Part shown: in pieces, positions 35,123-43,654 of the stretch
Position numbering within the stretch: position 1 is the first letter of the stretch
How the letters are laid out: each line of letters starts with the position of its first letter
Assembly: GCA_021803205.1 (NCBI GenBank)
Contig: JAJZMB010000139.1
Location: forward strand, 1-48,351
DNA: 48,351 nt
From: Bacillota bacterium
Lineage (GTDB): Bacteria > Bacillota > Sulfobacillia > RBS10-35 > JAJYVN01
Direction: 5' to 3'
Position numbers and translations under genes: made by a program
Notes under the pieces: generated by a model
The model's input: only the letters and a program-made list of their open reading frames with translations
The model's database searches: none
What the model was told of the DNA's origin: nothing

Positions 35123-36307
35123 TCACTGCGACATCGGGACCGACTCGCCAGCGCGGGCAGATACATCCGGACCGCCGCGACCCGCCAGCCGGACGGCCAG
35201 ATGGCGGCGGATCGCAGCGCCCATCTCCTGGGTCGACACCGCGATCCCGCCCACGCCGGCGATGTCCGCCGTGCGCAGGCCCTCAGCCAGGGCATCCCCG
35301 ACCGCGCCTTCGACGGCCGCCGCCTCATCCGGGCGGCCCAGACTGTGGCGGAGCATCATCGCCACCGTCAGGATCGCGGCGATCGGGTTGGCCCTGCCGC
35401 TGCCGGCGATGTCCGGCGCCGCGCCGTGGACCGGCTCATACAGACCCGGTTGCCCAGGCACACCCAGGGAGGCCGACGGGAGCATACCGAGGGAACCCGC
35501 AAGGACCCCCGCTTCATCGCTCAGAATGTCACCGAACAGATTCTCCGTGATGATCACATCGAAGTGCGCCGGCCGGGTGATCAGCAGCATGGCGCAGGAA
35601 TCCACAAGTTGGTGCTCCAGGGTCACGTCGGGGTAGTCTCGGGCCACAAGGGTGACGACATCGCGCCAAAGGCGACTGGACTCCAGGACGTTGGCCTTGT
35701 CGACGGAGGTGACCAGGCCGCGACGCAGCCGGGCGGCCTCGAAGCCGACGCGGGCCAAACGGTCGACTTCGGAGACAGTGTAGGCCATGGTATCGACCGC
35801 ACGGTCGCCCACACGACCCCGCGGTTGCCCGAAGTAGGCCCCGCCGTTCAACTCGCGAACGATGAGGATGTCCACACCCCCCGCGAGGCACTCTGCCCGC
35901 AGCGGCGAGCAGGCGGCCAGGGCGGGGTTGACGATCGTGGGGCGCAGGTTGGCGTAGACGCCGAGTTCCTGACGCAACCGCAGCAGCCCCGCCTCACAGC
36001 GCTGCTCCCCGCGGAGATGGTCCCACTTCGGCCCCCCGACCGGCCCCTTGAAGACGGCGTCGGCGCCCCGAGCCACCTCCAGGGTGGCGTCCTGCAGCGG
36101 CAGACCACAGACGTCGATGGCGGCACCCCCCACCAGGCCGCGCTCCAAGGACAACCGCCAGGTGCCCGCGTGCGCGCAGGCACGCAGGACCGCTTCGGCC
36201 TGCTCGGCCACCTCCGGCCCCACCCCATCGCCCGGAAGCCAGCACAGACGCACGTCGCTCCTGGGACCCGGGGTGGACGGCACGGTGAATGCGGCGGGCG
36301 TGGCCAC
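35123..36307 (-). CDS. leuB: 3-isopropylmalate dehydrogenase
   Basis: LeuB oxidises and decarboxylates 3-isopropylmalate with NAD+ in leucine synthesis. The protein has LPGDGVGPEV, KGPVGGPKWDHL, NLRPTI, VRELNGGAYFGQPRG, DKANVLESSRLWRDVV, ITENLFGDILSDEAGVLAGS and EPVHGAAPDIAGSGRANPIA, which together mark the LeuB branch of the isocitrate/isopropylmalate dehydrogenases. The start is uncertain: GTG 36307 is 12 bases after AAAGGGAG. ATG 36319 abuts that site, and ATG 36346 has no visible site; both would only lengthen the N-terminus. It is upstream of ilvE by 91 bases. leuA, leuC and leuD are not here. Confidence 0.93.
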   Translation of the reverse strand: MATPAAFTVPSTPGPRSDVRLCWLPGDGVGPEVAEQAEAVLRACAHAGTWRLSLERGLVGGAAIDVCGLPLQDATLEVARGADAVFKGPVGGPKWDHLRGEQRCEAGLLRLRQELGVYANLRPTIVNPALAACSPLRAECLAGGVDILIVRELNGGAYFGQPRGRVGDRAVDTMAYTVSEVDRLARVGFEAARLRRGLVTSVDKANVLESSRLWRDVVTLVARDYPDVTLEHQLVDSCAMLLITRPAHFDVIITENLFGDILSDEAGVLAGSLGMLPSASLGVPGQPGLYEPVHGAAPDIAGSGRANPIAAILTVAMMLRHSLGRPDEAAAVEGAVGDALAEGLRTADIAGVGGIAVSTQEMGAAIRRHLAVRLAGRGGPDVSARAGESVPMSQ

Positions 36308-36346
36308 GGGAACGAACATCTCCCTTTGGATGACAACTGGAGGCAT

Positions 36347-36799
36347 ATTCGTAGCTCAATGTAACACAGAAAGTGCGCACCGAGGGACCCGGCGGCAGGA
36401 GCGGCAGCACTCAGACATGCGTGCGGCGGGCAGACCGACCTCGAACAGGCCGCCGTGGCCGGCGCCTTGGTCTGGGTCGGCTCCGTGGCCACGGCGGCGC
36501 CCGCCCTGTCCTGCACGCAGATCGCCCCGCGGGAACACGGGGAGCGACGCGGTGGTGTCTGCGGGAACCTCTCTCCCCCTGCCGCGGCCGAGTGCCGGCG
36601 CACGCCGCCGGATCCGTGGCCACCCCCGCAGAACCGCATGCCTTCTGACGGTGAGCATGGCCGCCGCGCGATCTACCGCCGTCGGCCCAGCCCGGCGCGG
36701 CCGCCACCGAGTGCGCCGCGGCGGCGCCCGCGCGGCGACTTAGGGCCTGCATCCTGCACAGCCGCAACCAGGATCCCCCTGGATGGGACGCGCGCGGCG
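36347..36799. other. long leader region upstream of leuB, with a 12-bp hairpin
   Basis: This is 453 bases without a gene between DUF402 and leuB, both on the minus strand. GCCGCCGTGGCC (36449-36460) pairs perfectly with GGCCACGGCGGC (36487-36498) around 26 bases, about 140 bases upstream of leuB. It could be an attenuator-type structure, but no leader peptide rich in Leu codons and no T-box core were identified. Confidence 0.4.
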
Positions 36800-37363
36800 C
36801 TACGGGCCGTCCCCTGTTCGGCGGGTCGGCGCGGCGACGGGGCCGGCGCAAGGAGCAGCCTCCGGTCGAAGCGGCATGAGCCGTCGGTATGGTCCCGTAC
36901 AGGCCTCGACGTCCGCGACGACCTGCTGAACGCGCCCCAGGGCGGAGATGGCCGAACCGAGCGCCGCGCGGCGCTCGGCCGCGAGATCCGGAGGCACCAG
37001 TTCCAAATCCAGCATGCGCGCACGTCCGTCCGGGGTGATCAAAAAGTCAACCTCAAGGTCCAGCCAGTCCACCGCCTCACGGCTGATGCGCGTCTCCGTG
37101 GCCGCATTGCAGTAGTAGCCGAGCGTCTCTCCGGCGGCGTCCACGAAATGGTAAACGTTGTAGGGCCGGGCCGTCCAATAGACCCCAAAACTGACCGCGC
37201 CGGCGGGGACGTGCACCTCCCCCACGTCCGCGGCGTGTTCCATCCGGTACAGCAGGACCGCCCGCTCCTTTGACAGATGGAGGGCCGCACAGCGGTAGCG
37301 CAGGACGCGGCCGTCCAGTTTGCGCTTTCGTTCCTCCACGATCCGCGCCGACATGTCGACCAT
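36800..37363 (-). CDS. DUF402 / FomD-like protein
   Basis: The 187-residue protein has the DUF402 fold signatures: VSFGVYWTARPYNVYHFVDA, then ETLGYYCNAATETRI, and DWLDLEVDFLITPDGRARML followed by DLEL. The acidic residues in the last two segments bind divalent metal in this family. Characterised relatives are nucleoside di/triphosphatases or the CMP-releasing phosphonate hydrolase FomD; the substrate here is unknown. ATG 37363 is chosen with GGGGCGG 6 bases upstream; a GTG at 37369 is the alternative. It is divergent from the lipoprotein gene with a 134-base gap. The C-terminal ~25 residues are Pro/Arg-rich. Confidence 0.75.
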   Translation of the reverse strand: MVDMSARIVEERKRKLDGRVLRYRCAALHLSKERAVLLYRMEHAADVGEVHVPAGAVSFGVYWTARPYNVYHFVDAAGETLGYYCNAATETRISREAVDWLDLEVDFLITPDGRARMLDLELVPPDLAAERRAALGSAISALGRVQQVVADVEACTGPYRRLMPLRPEAAPCAGPVAAPTRRTGDGP

Positions 37364-37497
37364 CCGCACCCGCCCCTATGCTCCGCCACTGCCGCCCCGC
37401 GAGGAACCGTCCCACAGGCGCCGAAACCGGTCAGGTCGGGCCCCGGCGGAATCCGGGGCCGCGCATCGCGCGCCCCCGCCAGGAGGTGTGTAACCCC

Positions 37498-37926
37498 GTG
37501 CGCCGCCTGCGCACCGCGTCCGCCGCCGTTTTAACCTCGGCGCTCCTCGGCCTCTGTGCCGGATGCGGCGCCTCAAGGGCACCGGATCCGCTGAACCTGA
37601 TCGTGGCAGGTCTAACCCAGCAATACTTCGATGCGCACCACGCGTTCCCGTCCACGCAGGAGCAGAACCTCCTGGGACGACAGGCGCGCGGCCTGCTGGC
37701 GCGCGTGCTGGCCATGCCGGCCCCGCGGGCGGCCCCCCGCCCCCCGCAGGTCGACACTGCGGCGATCCACGCTGCCCACGGCGCGGCCGCAGTGGACCAA
37801 GCCCTGCTCGCAGCCTACATCATTCATTTCCGAGCCCTGCCGGGGGCGTACGCACAGTCGCAGATCGCCACCCTGGCGGGCACCGCCACCGACGGCCCCC
37901 TGCCCGTGGCGCACGGGGCGCCTTAG
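37498..37926 (+). CDS. small putative lipoprotein of unknown function
   Basis: A GTG start with an exceptionally strong ribosome-binding site, AGGAGGTG, 8 bases upstream. The 142-residue protein opens RRLRTASAAVLTSALLGLCAGC, a short signal peptide with a lipobox-like LCAGC; Cys at -3 is atypical. The mature part contains helical segments (NLLGRQARGLLARVLAM and AAAVDQALLAAYIIHFRA) with a Pro-rich linker. No known domain was recognised. Probably anchored to the outside of the membrane. The next gene on this strand is 428 bases away, beyond a structured region. Confidence 0.65.
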   Translation: MRRLRTASAAVLTSALLGLCAGCGASRAPDPLNLIVAGLTQQYFDAHHAFPSTQEQNLLGRQARGLLARVLAMPAPRAAPRPPQVDTAAIHAAHGAAAVDQALLAAYIIHFRALPGAYAQSQIATLAGTATDGPLPVAHGAP

Positions 37927-38354
37927 GCCTGTGCAATCAGGGATGTATGTTCATCCACCGTCCGCTGCGGTCGCCGTAGTCGGCGCCCCACCACATCCGG
38001 TGGCCGGGAGCCAGAATCCTGATTGCAGTCTTAGATGGCGACCGCTGACGGCGCCAGACGGGAACTCCACCCCGGGGGCCCGCGCCAGCGAGGCCGGTGG
38101 CGTCGTGATGCGCACGCCGGAACCGATCCCCCCGCATACCGCCCGCGGCGGGATCTCCTGGGTGCCTGCGATGGCCCCGCTCCCCTTCCGCTAGGGAGGT
38201 CGTCGCCGGCGTCACCGTTGGCTCCGCCTCAACCCCAATGGCGGCAGAGGCCCGAGGAGACTCGGGCCTCTGCCGCGAATCTTGCCGCCGGTGGCAGAGC
38301 TGGGCCGGTGTGCGGCCCTTGGCGCCGCCGGTGCGAGGAGGGCACGTCCGCTTC
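37927..38354. other. structured intergenic region upstream of the PilZ gene
   Basis: This is 428 bases without a gene. TGCAATCAGG (37932-37941) pairs with CCTGATTGCA (38018-38027) and closes a 76-base interior with smaller stems, GGATG/CATCC and CCACC/GGTGG. Further on lies a perfect 16-bp hairpin (listed separately). The nested layout looks like an RNA element rather than random sequence; I cannot match it to a known riboswitch. Confidence 0.45.
38241..38276. terminator. perfect 16-bp hairpin with GAGA loop
   Basis: GCGGCAGAGGCCCGAG (38241-38256) and CTCGGGCCTCTGCCGC (38261-38276) are exact complements closed by GAGA, a stable GNRA tetraloop. It lies 79 bases before the PilZ start and 315 bases after the lipoprotein gene. 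No T-run follows. It may end a leader transcript or shield the PilZ mRNA 5' end. Confidence 0.6.
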
Positions 38355-39044
38355 ATGGCAGAGGATGATGCGCGGGCGCCGCGCCCCGACGAGGATTGGC
38401 CGATGCTGTCCGGGTCAAGGGACGTGCTTCTGGAGTTCGTCGATGGCGGCGGCTCCGCACGCACACTGTGGGCACGGGTGGAGCACGCGGGAACCGAGCG
38501 CGTGGTCCTGCGATCCTTGCCCGACCATGCGGCAGACCAGGTGCCGGACGTCGGGCAGCGGATTCGCCTGCGCATCGAGCCGGAGGCGGAAGCCGCGGTC
38601 GCACTGGTCATCGAACGCGGATCCCCGGAATCTCGCCTGGTGATCTCCCGGCCGACGCGCATCATCCGTCAAAGCAGGCGGCGCTTCTACCGCATCGATG
38701 TCGACCTGCACGCGGAGACCTCAAGCGGTCCCTGCCGCGTGTGGAATCTGAGCGGCAGCGGATGCCTGCTGACCCTGCTGGCGGGGTCGCCCCTGCCCCC
38801 GGTGGGGACGGATCTCGAACTCCGCCTGCCGGTGCCCGGCGTACCCGCGCCGTTACACATCCGCGCCCGGGTGGTCCGCCAGTTCCTGCCCAACGTGGGT
38901 AGTCCGCGCCTCGGGGTTGACTTCGTCCAGCTGAAGCGGCGCGAAGAGGACGCCATCATCCGCTATGTATTCGCCCGCCAAACCGAACTGCTCCGCCGGG
39001 GACTGCTGCCCACCGATCCGACCACTGGACCATCCCTTCGCTGA
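38355..39044 (+). CDS. PilZ-domain protein (YcgR-like)
   Basis: PilZ domains bind cyclic di-GMP. The 229-residue protein has an N-terminal split-barrel-like domain (~1-95, with FVDGGGSARTLWARVEH and VPDVGQRIRLRIE) and then a PilZ domain. The PilZ domain has the Arg-rich switch SRRRFYRIDV (RxxxR), the NLSGSGCLL motif ((D/N)xSxxG), and a strand close to the end, LGVDFVQLKRREEDAIIRYV. This two-domain layout matches YcgR/YpfA proteins that slow flagella or control exopolysaccharide. ATG 38355 has GGAGG 13 bases upstream, which is long. No motility genes are in the window. Confidence 0.85.
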   Translation: MAEDDARAPRPDEDWPMLSGSRDVLLEFVDGGGSARTLWARVEHAGTERVVLRSLPDHAADQVPDVGQRIRLRIEPEAEAAVALVIERGSPESRLVISRPTRIIRQSRRRFYRIDVDLHAETSSGPCRVWNLSGSGCLLTLLAGSPLPPVGTDLELRLPVPGVPAPLHIRARVVRQFLPNVGSPRLGVDFVQLKRREEDAIIRYVFARQTELLRRGLLPTDPTTGPSLR

Positions 39045-39324
39045 CCGTCTGCCCCGCTCATACTGCCCGCGCCGGTCCCTGATCTTGGACGGCCCCGCGG
39101 CGGCAGCCGGGCCGCGGGCAATCGGTCGCGGACCTGAGCAATTGCCCACCGGGGCTGAAAGCGATTGTTCACCCGCCCGCCGCGTCCAAGCCCCCCTGCC
39201 GCGCGAACAGTACCGGGACAGTGATGCAAGAGTCGATGCTCACACCGGCCGAGAACCATGGAACGTTGGGGGAAAAGGGGACTGGAGCAGTGGCCGCGCA
39301 AGGGCGGACTCAGGCGGCACCGAC

Positions 39325-40110
39325 CTACGCCCGGCTCATCTCCCCGCGGAAGGGCGGCGCCGCCACCGTCAGCCCCCCGTCCACCATCAGGACCGTGCCC
39401 GTCACATACGAGGCATCCTCCGACAGCAGGAAGGCGGCCGCCCGGGCGATCTCCGCTGGACAGGCCGCACGCCGCTTGGGGATGCGCGCCACCACCGTGG
39501 CCATCGGCGGCATTCCTGGCTGACCGTAAAAGAAATCCGCCGAATCGGTGGCCACGATCCCCGCATTCAGGGCATTGACGTTGATGTCCCGCGGACCCAG
39601 TTCCTCGGCGAAGAAGCGTACCCATGCCTCCAGGGCCGCCTTGCTCGCGCCGAGGTTGGCATAGGTCGGGAAGGCGCGCACGCTGCCGTAACTGCTGATC
39701 ACCAGGATGCGCCCGCCTGGCCCCATCAATGTGGCCGCCCGCTGTGCACCGATGACGAAGGAACGGACATTCATGTTGAAGGTCCGCTCCAGGTGGTGGG
39801 CCTTCAATTCCATCGCCGGTTTGAACGCCGTGGCCGCCGCGTTCGCGACGAACAGGTCCAGCCTGCCGTGGCGGGTGGCCACCGCGTCGAACACGCCCTC
39901 CAGCGCCGTCAGATCCTCCACGTCCGCCGCTACAGACCACCCGTCTCCACCGGCCGCCCGCACCTCCGCCACCGTGTTCTCCGCCGCTGCGGCATTCCGG
40001 CGGTAGTGCACCACCACGGTGGCGCCCTCACGCGCCAGCGTTAGGGCCAATGCCTTGCCGATGCCGCGCGAGCTGCCGGTGATCAGGGCGATCTTGCCTC
40101 GAAAGCGCAC
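39325..40110 (-). CDS. SDR-family enoyl reductase (ChcA/FabL-like)
   Basis: The 261-residue short-chain dehydrogenase has the NADPH loop ITGSSRGIGKA, NAAATAFKP, MVDGGLTV near the end, and the active-site pair Tyr150-x6-Lys157 (TYANLGASKAALE) instead of the usual YxxxK. YX6K is typical of enoyl reductases such as FabL and FabI. In the cyclohexanecarboxyl-CoA pathway the SDR ChcA reduces 1-cyclohexenylcarbonyl-CoA, and the neighbours here (dienoyl-CoA reductase, CoA ligase, acyl-CoA dehydrogenase) fit that role. FabL-type enoyl-ACP reductase is the main alternative. GTG 40110 follows GAGGGGG. Divergent from the MaoC gene with 129 bases between. Confidence 0.75.
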   Translation of the reverse strand: MRFRGKIALITGSSRGIGKALALTLAREGATVVVHYRRNAAAAENTVAEVRAAGGDGWSVAADVEDLTALEGVFDAVATRHGRLDLFVANAAATAFKPAMELKAHHLERTFNMNVRSFVIGAQRAATLMGPGGRILVISSYGSVRAFPTYANLGASKAALEAWVRFFAEELGPRDINVNALNAGIVATDSADFFYGQPGMPPMATVVARIPKRRAACPAEIARAAAFLLSEDASYVTGTVLMVDGGLTVAAPPFRGEMSRA

Positions 40111-40239
40111 GACTCGTCGGCCCCCTCTCCCCGCACCATACCCGGCCAGCGGGATTCCGGAGGGGCGGCCCAACCCCTCCTGCCGGCAGGGACGTGTCCA
40201 CACCCCGCGAAGCCCGGGGCCGACAGGAGGGGGTCCAAG

Positions 40240-40731
40240 TTGGGCCTGTACTTTGAGGATTTCACCACCGGCACGGCCTTCACGTCCCCCAGCCGGACCG
40301 TCACGGAGACGGACGTGGTGATGTTCGCCGCTTTGAGCGGCGACATGAACGAGATCCACACCAGCGAGGTGTGGGCGCACAAGCACGGCGCCTTCGGTCG
40401 ACGCGTGGCGCACGGCCTCCTCTGCCTGGGCATCGGGCATGCGCTGATGCTCCGCCTGGGAATCCTCGAGGGTACGGCGGTGGCCCTGCTGGGCTTCTCG
40501 GACTGGAGATTCACGGCCCCCGTGTTCTTCGGCGACACACTGCATGTGGAATTCCAGGTCGCCGAGGCCCGTCCCAGCCGATCCCATCCCGACCGGGGCG
40601 TCGTCACCTTCGCCTGCGCTTACACCAACCAGGACGGCGTAGTGGTACAGGCCGGCCGTCAGGTCGTCATGGTGCGCCGCAGAGACCGCGGGTCGGCCGA
40701 CACCGCAGCGGGTGGCCGGGGACCGGCATGA
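40240..40731 (+). CDS. MaoC-like (R)-specific enoyl-CoA hydratase/dehydratase
   Basis: The 163-residue hot-dog-fold protein has LYFEDFTTG, RTVTETDVVMFAALSGDMNEIH with catalytic Asp35 and His40, then AFGRRVAHGLLCLGIGHAL and FSDWRFTAPVFFGD, all typical of MaoC/R-hydratases. It adds or removes water from enoyl-CoA substrates. In this locus it could dehydrate ring-hydroxyacyl-CoA intermediates. TTG 40240 follows AGGAGGGGG by 6 bases, a strong site that decides the start. A second gene with the same N-terminal motif starts at the window's right edge. Confidence 0.85.
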   Translation: MGLYFEDFTTGTAFTSPSRTVTETDVVMFAALSGDMNEIHTSEVWAHKHGAFGRRVAHGLLCLGIGHALMLRLGILEGTAVALLGFSDWRFTAPVFFGDTLHVEFQVAEARPSRSHPDRGVVTFACAYTNQDGVVVQAGRQVVMVRRRDRGSADTAAGGRGPA

Positions 40732-40971
40732 CCCGGCGGCGCTTTGACGCGCAACCGCCTGACGGCACTGTCCATGTCGATTTCCGCGCCCGACGCGCTC
40801 CCGAAAGGCCCAAGCCGCCAGGGGCACCGTGACCTCGCTGAGGTCTTTGCACGGCCACCGGAGGGGGCCAAACCCGCTCCGAGCGCTGGTCGCGCATCTA
40901 AAACCTCCCGGACCAACCAATCCGCAGCCACTGCACCGGCCCGAGGCGTCCAGAACAACCGCCCGGAGCCC

Positions 40972-41007
40972 GAGACCACCGCGAAACAGCCCCTGCGCGG
41001 TGGTCTC
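40972..41007 (-). terminator. 12-bp hairpin directly after fadH-like gene
   Basis: GAGACCACCGCG (40972-40983) pairs perfectly with CGCGGTGGTCTC (40996-41007) across a 12-base loop. It starts immediately after the TAA of the dienoyl-CoA reductase gene, mirroring the ftsW end. No T-run follows. Confidence 0.55.
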
Positions 41008-43068
41008 TTAGATCCGCCCCGCGGTCAGAGCCCCCTCCAGGATGGCCCGCTCGGCGTCAAGTTCCCCCGCTTCACGCGCCCCTCCGATCACCCAGAGGGG
41101 CACCCGTCCGGCCAGCAGCTGTGCCGGCCCCACGTCCGGTTCCTGCCCGCAGGCGAGCACCACCGTATCCGCCGCCACCAGTTCCTCACGCCCCTGCCGT
41201 TGCACGCGCACACCCTCCGGTGTGATCTCCAGGTAGCGCACCCCGGTGAGCATGGCCACCCCGCGCTTGCGCAACAGTGCCAGGAGCGCCCAGCGCGTGG
41301 TGGGCCCGAGCAGCGGGGCAATCCGCGGGCCCCGCCGCATCAGCGTCACCTGCCTTGCCGGACGCAGCGCGGCCCGCGTCTGGTCGGGATCGAGCACACC
41401 GTAGTCCAGGAGGAACGCCATGGTCTCCGGAGAGGCCGAACCGTGCTCGGTAAGCAAATGCGCCACGTCGCACGCCACGCCGCCGCCGCCGATGACGGCC
41501 ACCCGCCGTCCAGGCGCAACCCGACCGAGAAACACCTCCGGATAGGCGACGACATGCGGCAGATCGACGCCCGGCAACTCCGCCGGGCTGGGCCGCCGCG
41601 GCCGGACGCCCGTGGCCACGACCACCCCGTCAAAGCGCGCCAGGTCATCTCCACCAGGGGCGGCACCGAGTCTCAACACCACGTCGCGGGCGGCGAGTTC
41701 CTCCCGGTAGTAACGCAGCGTCTCCTCGAACTCGCTTTTGCCGGGCACTCGTGCCGCATAGCGGAGTTGCCCGCCGATGTGCCGTTCCCGCTCAAAGAGC
41801 GTGACGCGGTGGCCCCGAGCGGCCAGCACGCGGGCCGCCTCCAGACCGGCCGGTCCCGCGCCCACGACCGCCAGGGACCGCGCGGGCGCGGCCGGCGCAA
41901 ACTCGAAGTCCCGCTCCCGCCCTGCCGCCGGATTGACCAGACAGGAAGCCGGTGTCGCGGGCCGGCCAAGTACATGGTCCAGGCAGCTCTGGTTGCACGC
42001 GATGCAGACGTTGATGCGGCGTTCCTCCCCGGCCGCGAGCTTGGCGACAAAACGGGGGTCCGCCAGCAAGGGCCGGGCCAGGGAGACGAAATCCACGGCG
42101 CCGGCCGCCAGCACCCGTTCGGCCGTCTCCGGGGTGTTGATCCGGTTGGAGCCGATCAGGGGCAGGTCCACGGCCGCACGGAGCGCACCGGCCAAAGGCA
42201 CGAAGGCCGCTCGCGGCACCAGCATGCCGACGGTGGGAACCGCTGACTCATGCCAACCGACACCGACGTCCAGGGCATCGACACCGATCAACTCCAGCGC
42301 CCGCGCGAAGGCCACGGTATCGGCCCACGGGGTCCCACCCTCCACCAGGTCGGCCCCCGACAGGCGGTAGAGCAACGGGAAATCGGGGCCCAGCGCGGCA
42401 CGCACCCGCTCCGCGACCAGCAGGGGAAAGCGGCGGCGGCTTGCGGCGTCGCCCCCCCAGCCATCCTCGCGGCGGTTGGTGGCGGGGGCGAGGAATTGAT
42501 TCAGGAGGTACCCCTCCGAGCCCATGATTTCCACGGCATCGAAGCCGAGTTCCCGCGCTCGGGCGGCACCCCGGGCGAACGTCTCCGCCAATTCCGGCAA
42601 CTCCTCCGCGCGCAGAGCGCGCGGAGGGTCGGCCGCGTTGAGGCGGGAGGGCACCACCGAGGGCGCGACCGGTTGCAACCCCGTCTCCCCGCTGCGCGCA
42701 TACCGGCCGGCGTGGAAGAGTTGCAACCCGATCCGGCCACCCGCGCGGCGCACCGCCCCGGCCACACTTCCCAGGATCGACTCGTCTGCGGCGCGCCCGA
42801 ACACGAAGTAGCGGCCACCCTCACCAGCGCCCTCCGGGGACACGGCGACGCCACCCGTCATCAGCAGGGCCGTCCCACCCGCGACCCGGGCCACATAGAA
42901 CGCGGTGAGCCGGGCGGCGTCGGCCCCCGCCCCCTCCAGACCGAGGTGCATGGACCCCATGAGTATGCGGTGGGGCAAGCGCAGCGACCCGAGCCGCCCG
43001 GGTCGCAGCAGATGGGGAAAACGCGCCGCGGCCGCACCCGCGGGACCCGCATCCGTCCGAAATCCCAT
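41008..43068 (-). CDS. FadH-like NADH:flavin oxidoreductase / 2,4-dienoyl-CoA reductase
   Basis: The 686-residue protein has the old-yellow-enzyme barrel first: LLRPGRLGSLRLPHRILMGS, then FDAVEIMGSEGYLLNQFLAP and RREDGWGG, which is typical of FadH-type enzymes. The iron-sulfur cysteines are in CIACNQSCLDHVL and SCLVNPAAG. The C-terminal half is an NAD(P)H/FAD reductase (VVGAGPAGLEAARVLAARGH, VVVATGVRPRRP, VIGGGGVACDVA). E. coli FadH is 672 residues. It reduces conjugated dienoyl-CoA; in the cyclohexanecarboxyl-CoA route a homologue is used on ring dienes, and the neighbours suggest that role here. ATG 43068 has only a weak ribosome-binding site. A hairpin follows the stop. Confidence 0.85.
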   Translation of the reverse strand: MGFRTDAGPAGAAAARFPHLLRPGRLGSLRLPHRILMGSMHLGLEGAGADAARLTAFYVARVAGGTALLMTGGVAVSPEGAGEGGRYFVFGRAADESILGSVAGAVRRAGGRIGLQLFHAGRYARSGETGLQPVAPSVVPSRLNAADPPRALRAEELPELAETFARGAARARELGFDAVEIMGSEGYLLNQFLAPATNRREDGWGGDAASRRRFPLLVAERVRAALGPDFPLLYRLSGADLVEGGTPWADTVAFARALELIGVDALDVGVGWHESAVPTVGMLVPRAAFVPLAGALRAAVDLPLIGSNRINTPETAERVLAAGAVDFVSLARPLLADPRFVAKLAAGEERRINVCIACNQSCLDHVLGRPATPASCLVNPAAGRERDFEFAPAAPARSLAVVGAGPAGLEAARVLAARGHRVTLFERERHIGGQLRYAARVPGKSEFEETLRYYREELAARDVVLRLGAAPGGDDLARFDGVVVATGVRPRRPSPAELPGVDLPHVVAYPEVFLGRVAPGRRVAVIGGGGVACDVAHLLTEHGSASPETMAFLLDYGVLDPDQTRAALRPARQVTLMRRGPRIAPLLGPTTRWALLALLRKRGVAMLTGVRYLEITPEGVRVQRQGREELVAADTVVLACGQEPDVGPAQLLAGRVPLWVIGGAREAGELDAERAILEGALTAGRI

Positions 43069-43654
43069 GGGCGGACAATTTCCGCGAACTCGGCCACGTT
43101 CCTACTCCGGTCGGGGTACGGCGCAAAGCAAGTGGTTTCAAACGGCGGGCACTGCGGCGGCGCGCGGATGCGTGCGACCGCACGCACCCGCGCGCCGTCC
43201 GCACGTCTCAATCGTAAGGGGTGACAGGCGCCTCCCGGGACAGATCCGTCCGGCCGTCCGGGTCTTGGCGGTGGTCGTGCCCACCGCCGCGGAACTGCGT
43301 CACCGGGCGTGCCGCCGCCGCGTCCCCTGGCACGCCAGCGCGTCCAGGTTGGGCGTGCGCACATCCGGATGCCCGGCGGCGCCCAGGCCACGGGCGTTGT
43401 GCTGGTCCCGCATGCTGAACAGTACGTTGGGTCTGGGGGATGCCGGCACGGTTGCCGCTCCCCGCATTGACGGCGACTTACTTCGAGTGCCGTAGATCAG
43501 ATGTTTGGTACCAATCCCAGTCCCGAACCGACGGGCAAGAGGAGACCCGCGGTCTGCTGCGAAGCAATTGCCCTCCGGCCGGGCGAGGTCCGCCCCGGCC
43601 GGCACAACCGCATCGTCCGGCGGCCAAGCGTCGTTATTAGGAGGGTGTGTGCAC
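43069..43654. other. 586-base intergenic region upstream of the fusion gene
   Basis: Apart from a sulfatase gene remnant (listed separately) no gene is seen. The last 20 bases hold the AGGAGGG ribosome-binding site of the EPSP-synthase/CoA-ligase fusion. A TTGACG occurs near 43467, but no good -10 lies 16-18 bases beyond it. Confidence 0.45.
43300..43467 (-). pseudogene. remnant of a sulfatase gene (N-terminal fragment only)
   Basis: From the ATG at 43467 the frame encodes ASPRPNVLFSMRDQHNARGL, then GAAGHPDVRTPNLDALACQG. This is the characteristic N-terminus of type I sulfatases/alkaline-phosphatase-superfamily hydrolases (RPNVLFIxxDQH...G...TPNLDxLAxxG). The homology stops at about 43329; a stop follows at 43300, and the catalytic CxPSR motif never appears. 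The remaining ~450 codons are missing. It therefore looks like a decayed or deleted gene next to the pathway locus. Confidence 0.7.

Noticed and set aside
36560..36620. T-box leader upstream of leuB (a GGGTGG-like string is present)
   Set aside because: The AGGGTGGNACCGCG core is not matched and no specifier loop or antiterminator could be drawn.
39325..40110. Ordinary 3-oxoacyl-ACP reductase (FabG)
   Set aside because: The active site is Tyr-x6-Lys rather than YxxxK, which points to the enoyl-reductase branch.
43069..43150. Promoter TTGAAA/TACCCC upstream of the fadH-like gene
   Set aside because: The spacing is 17, but the -10 matches consensus at only two positions.
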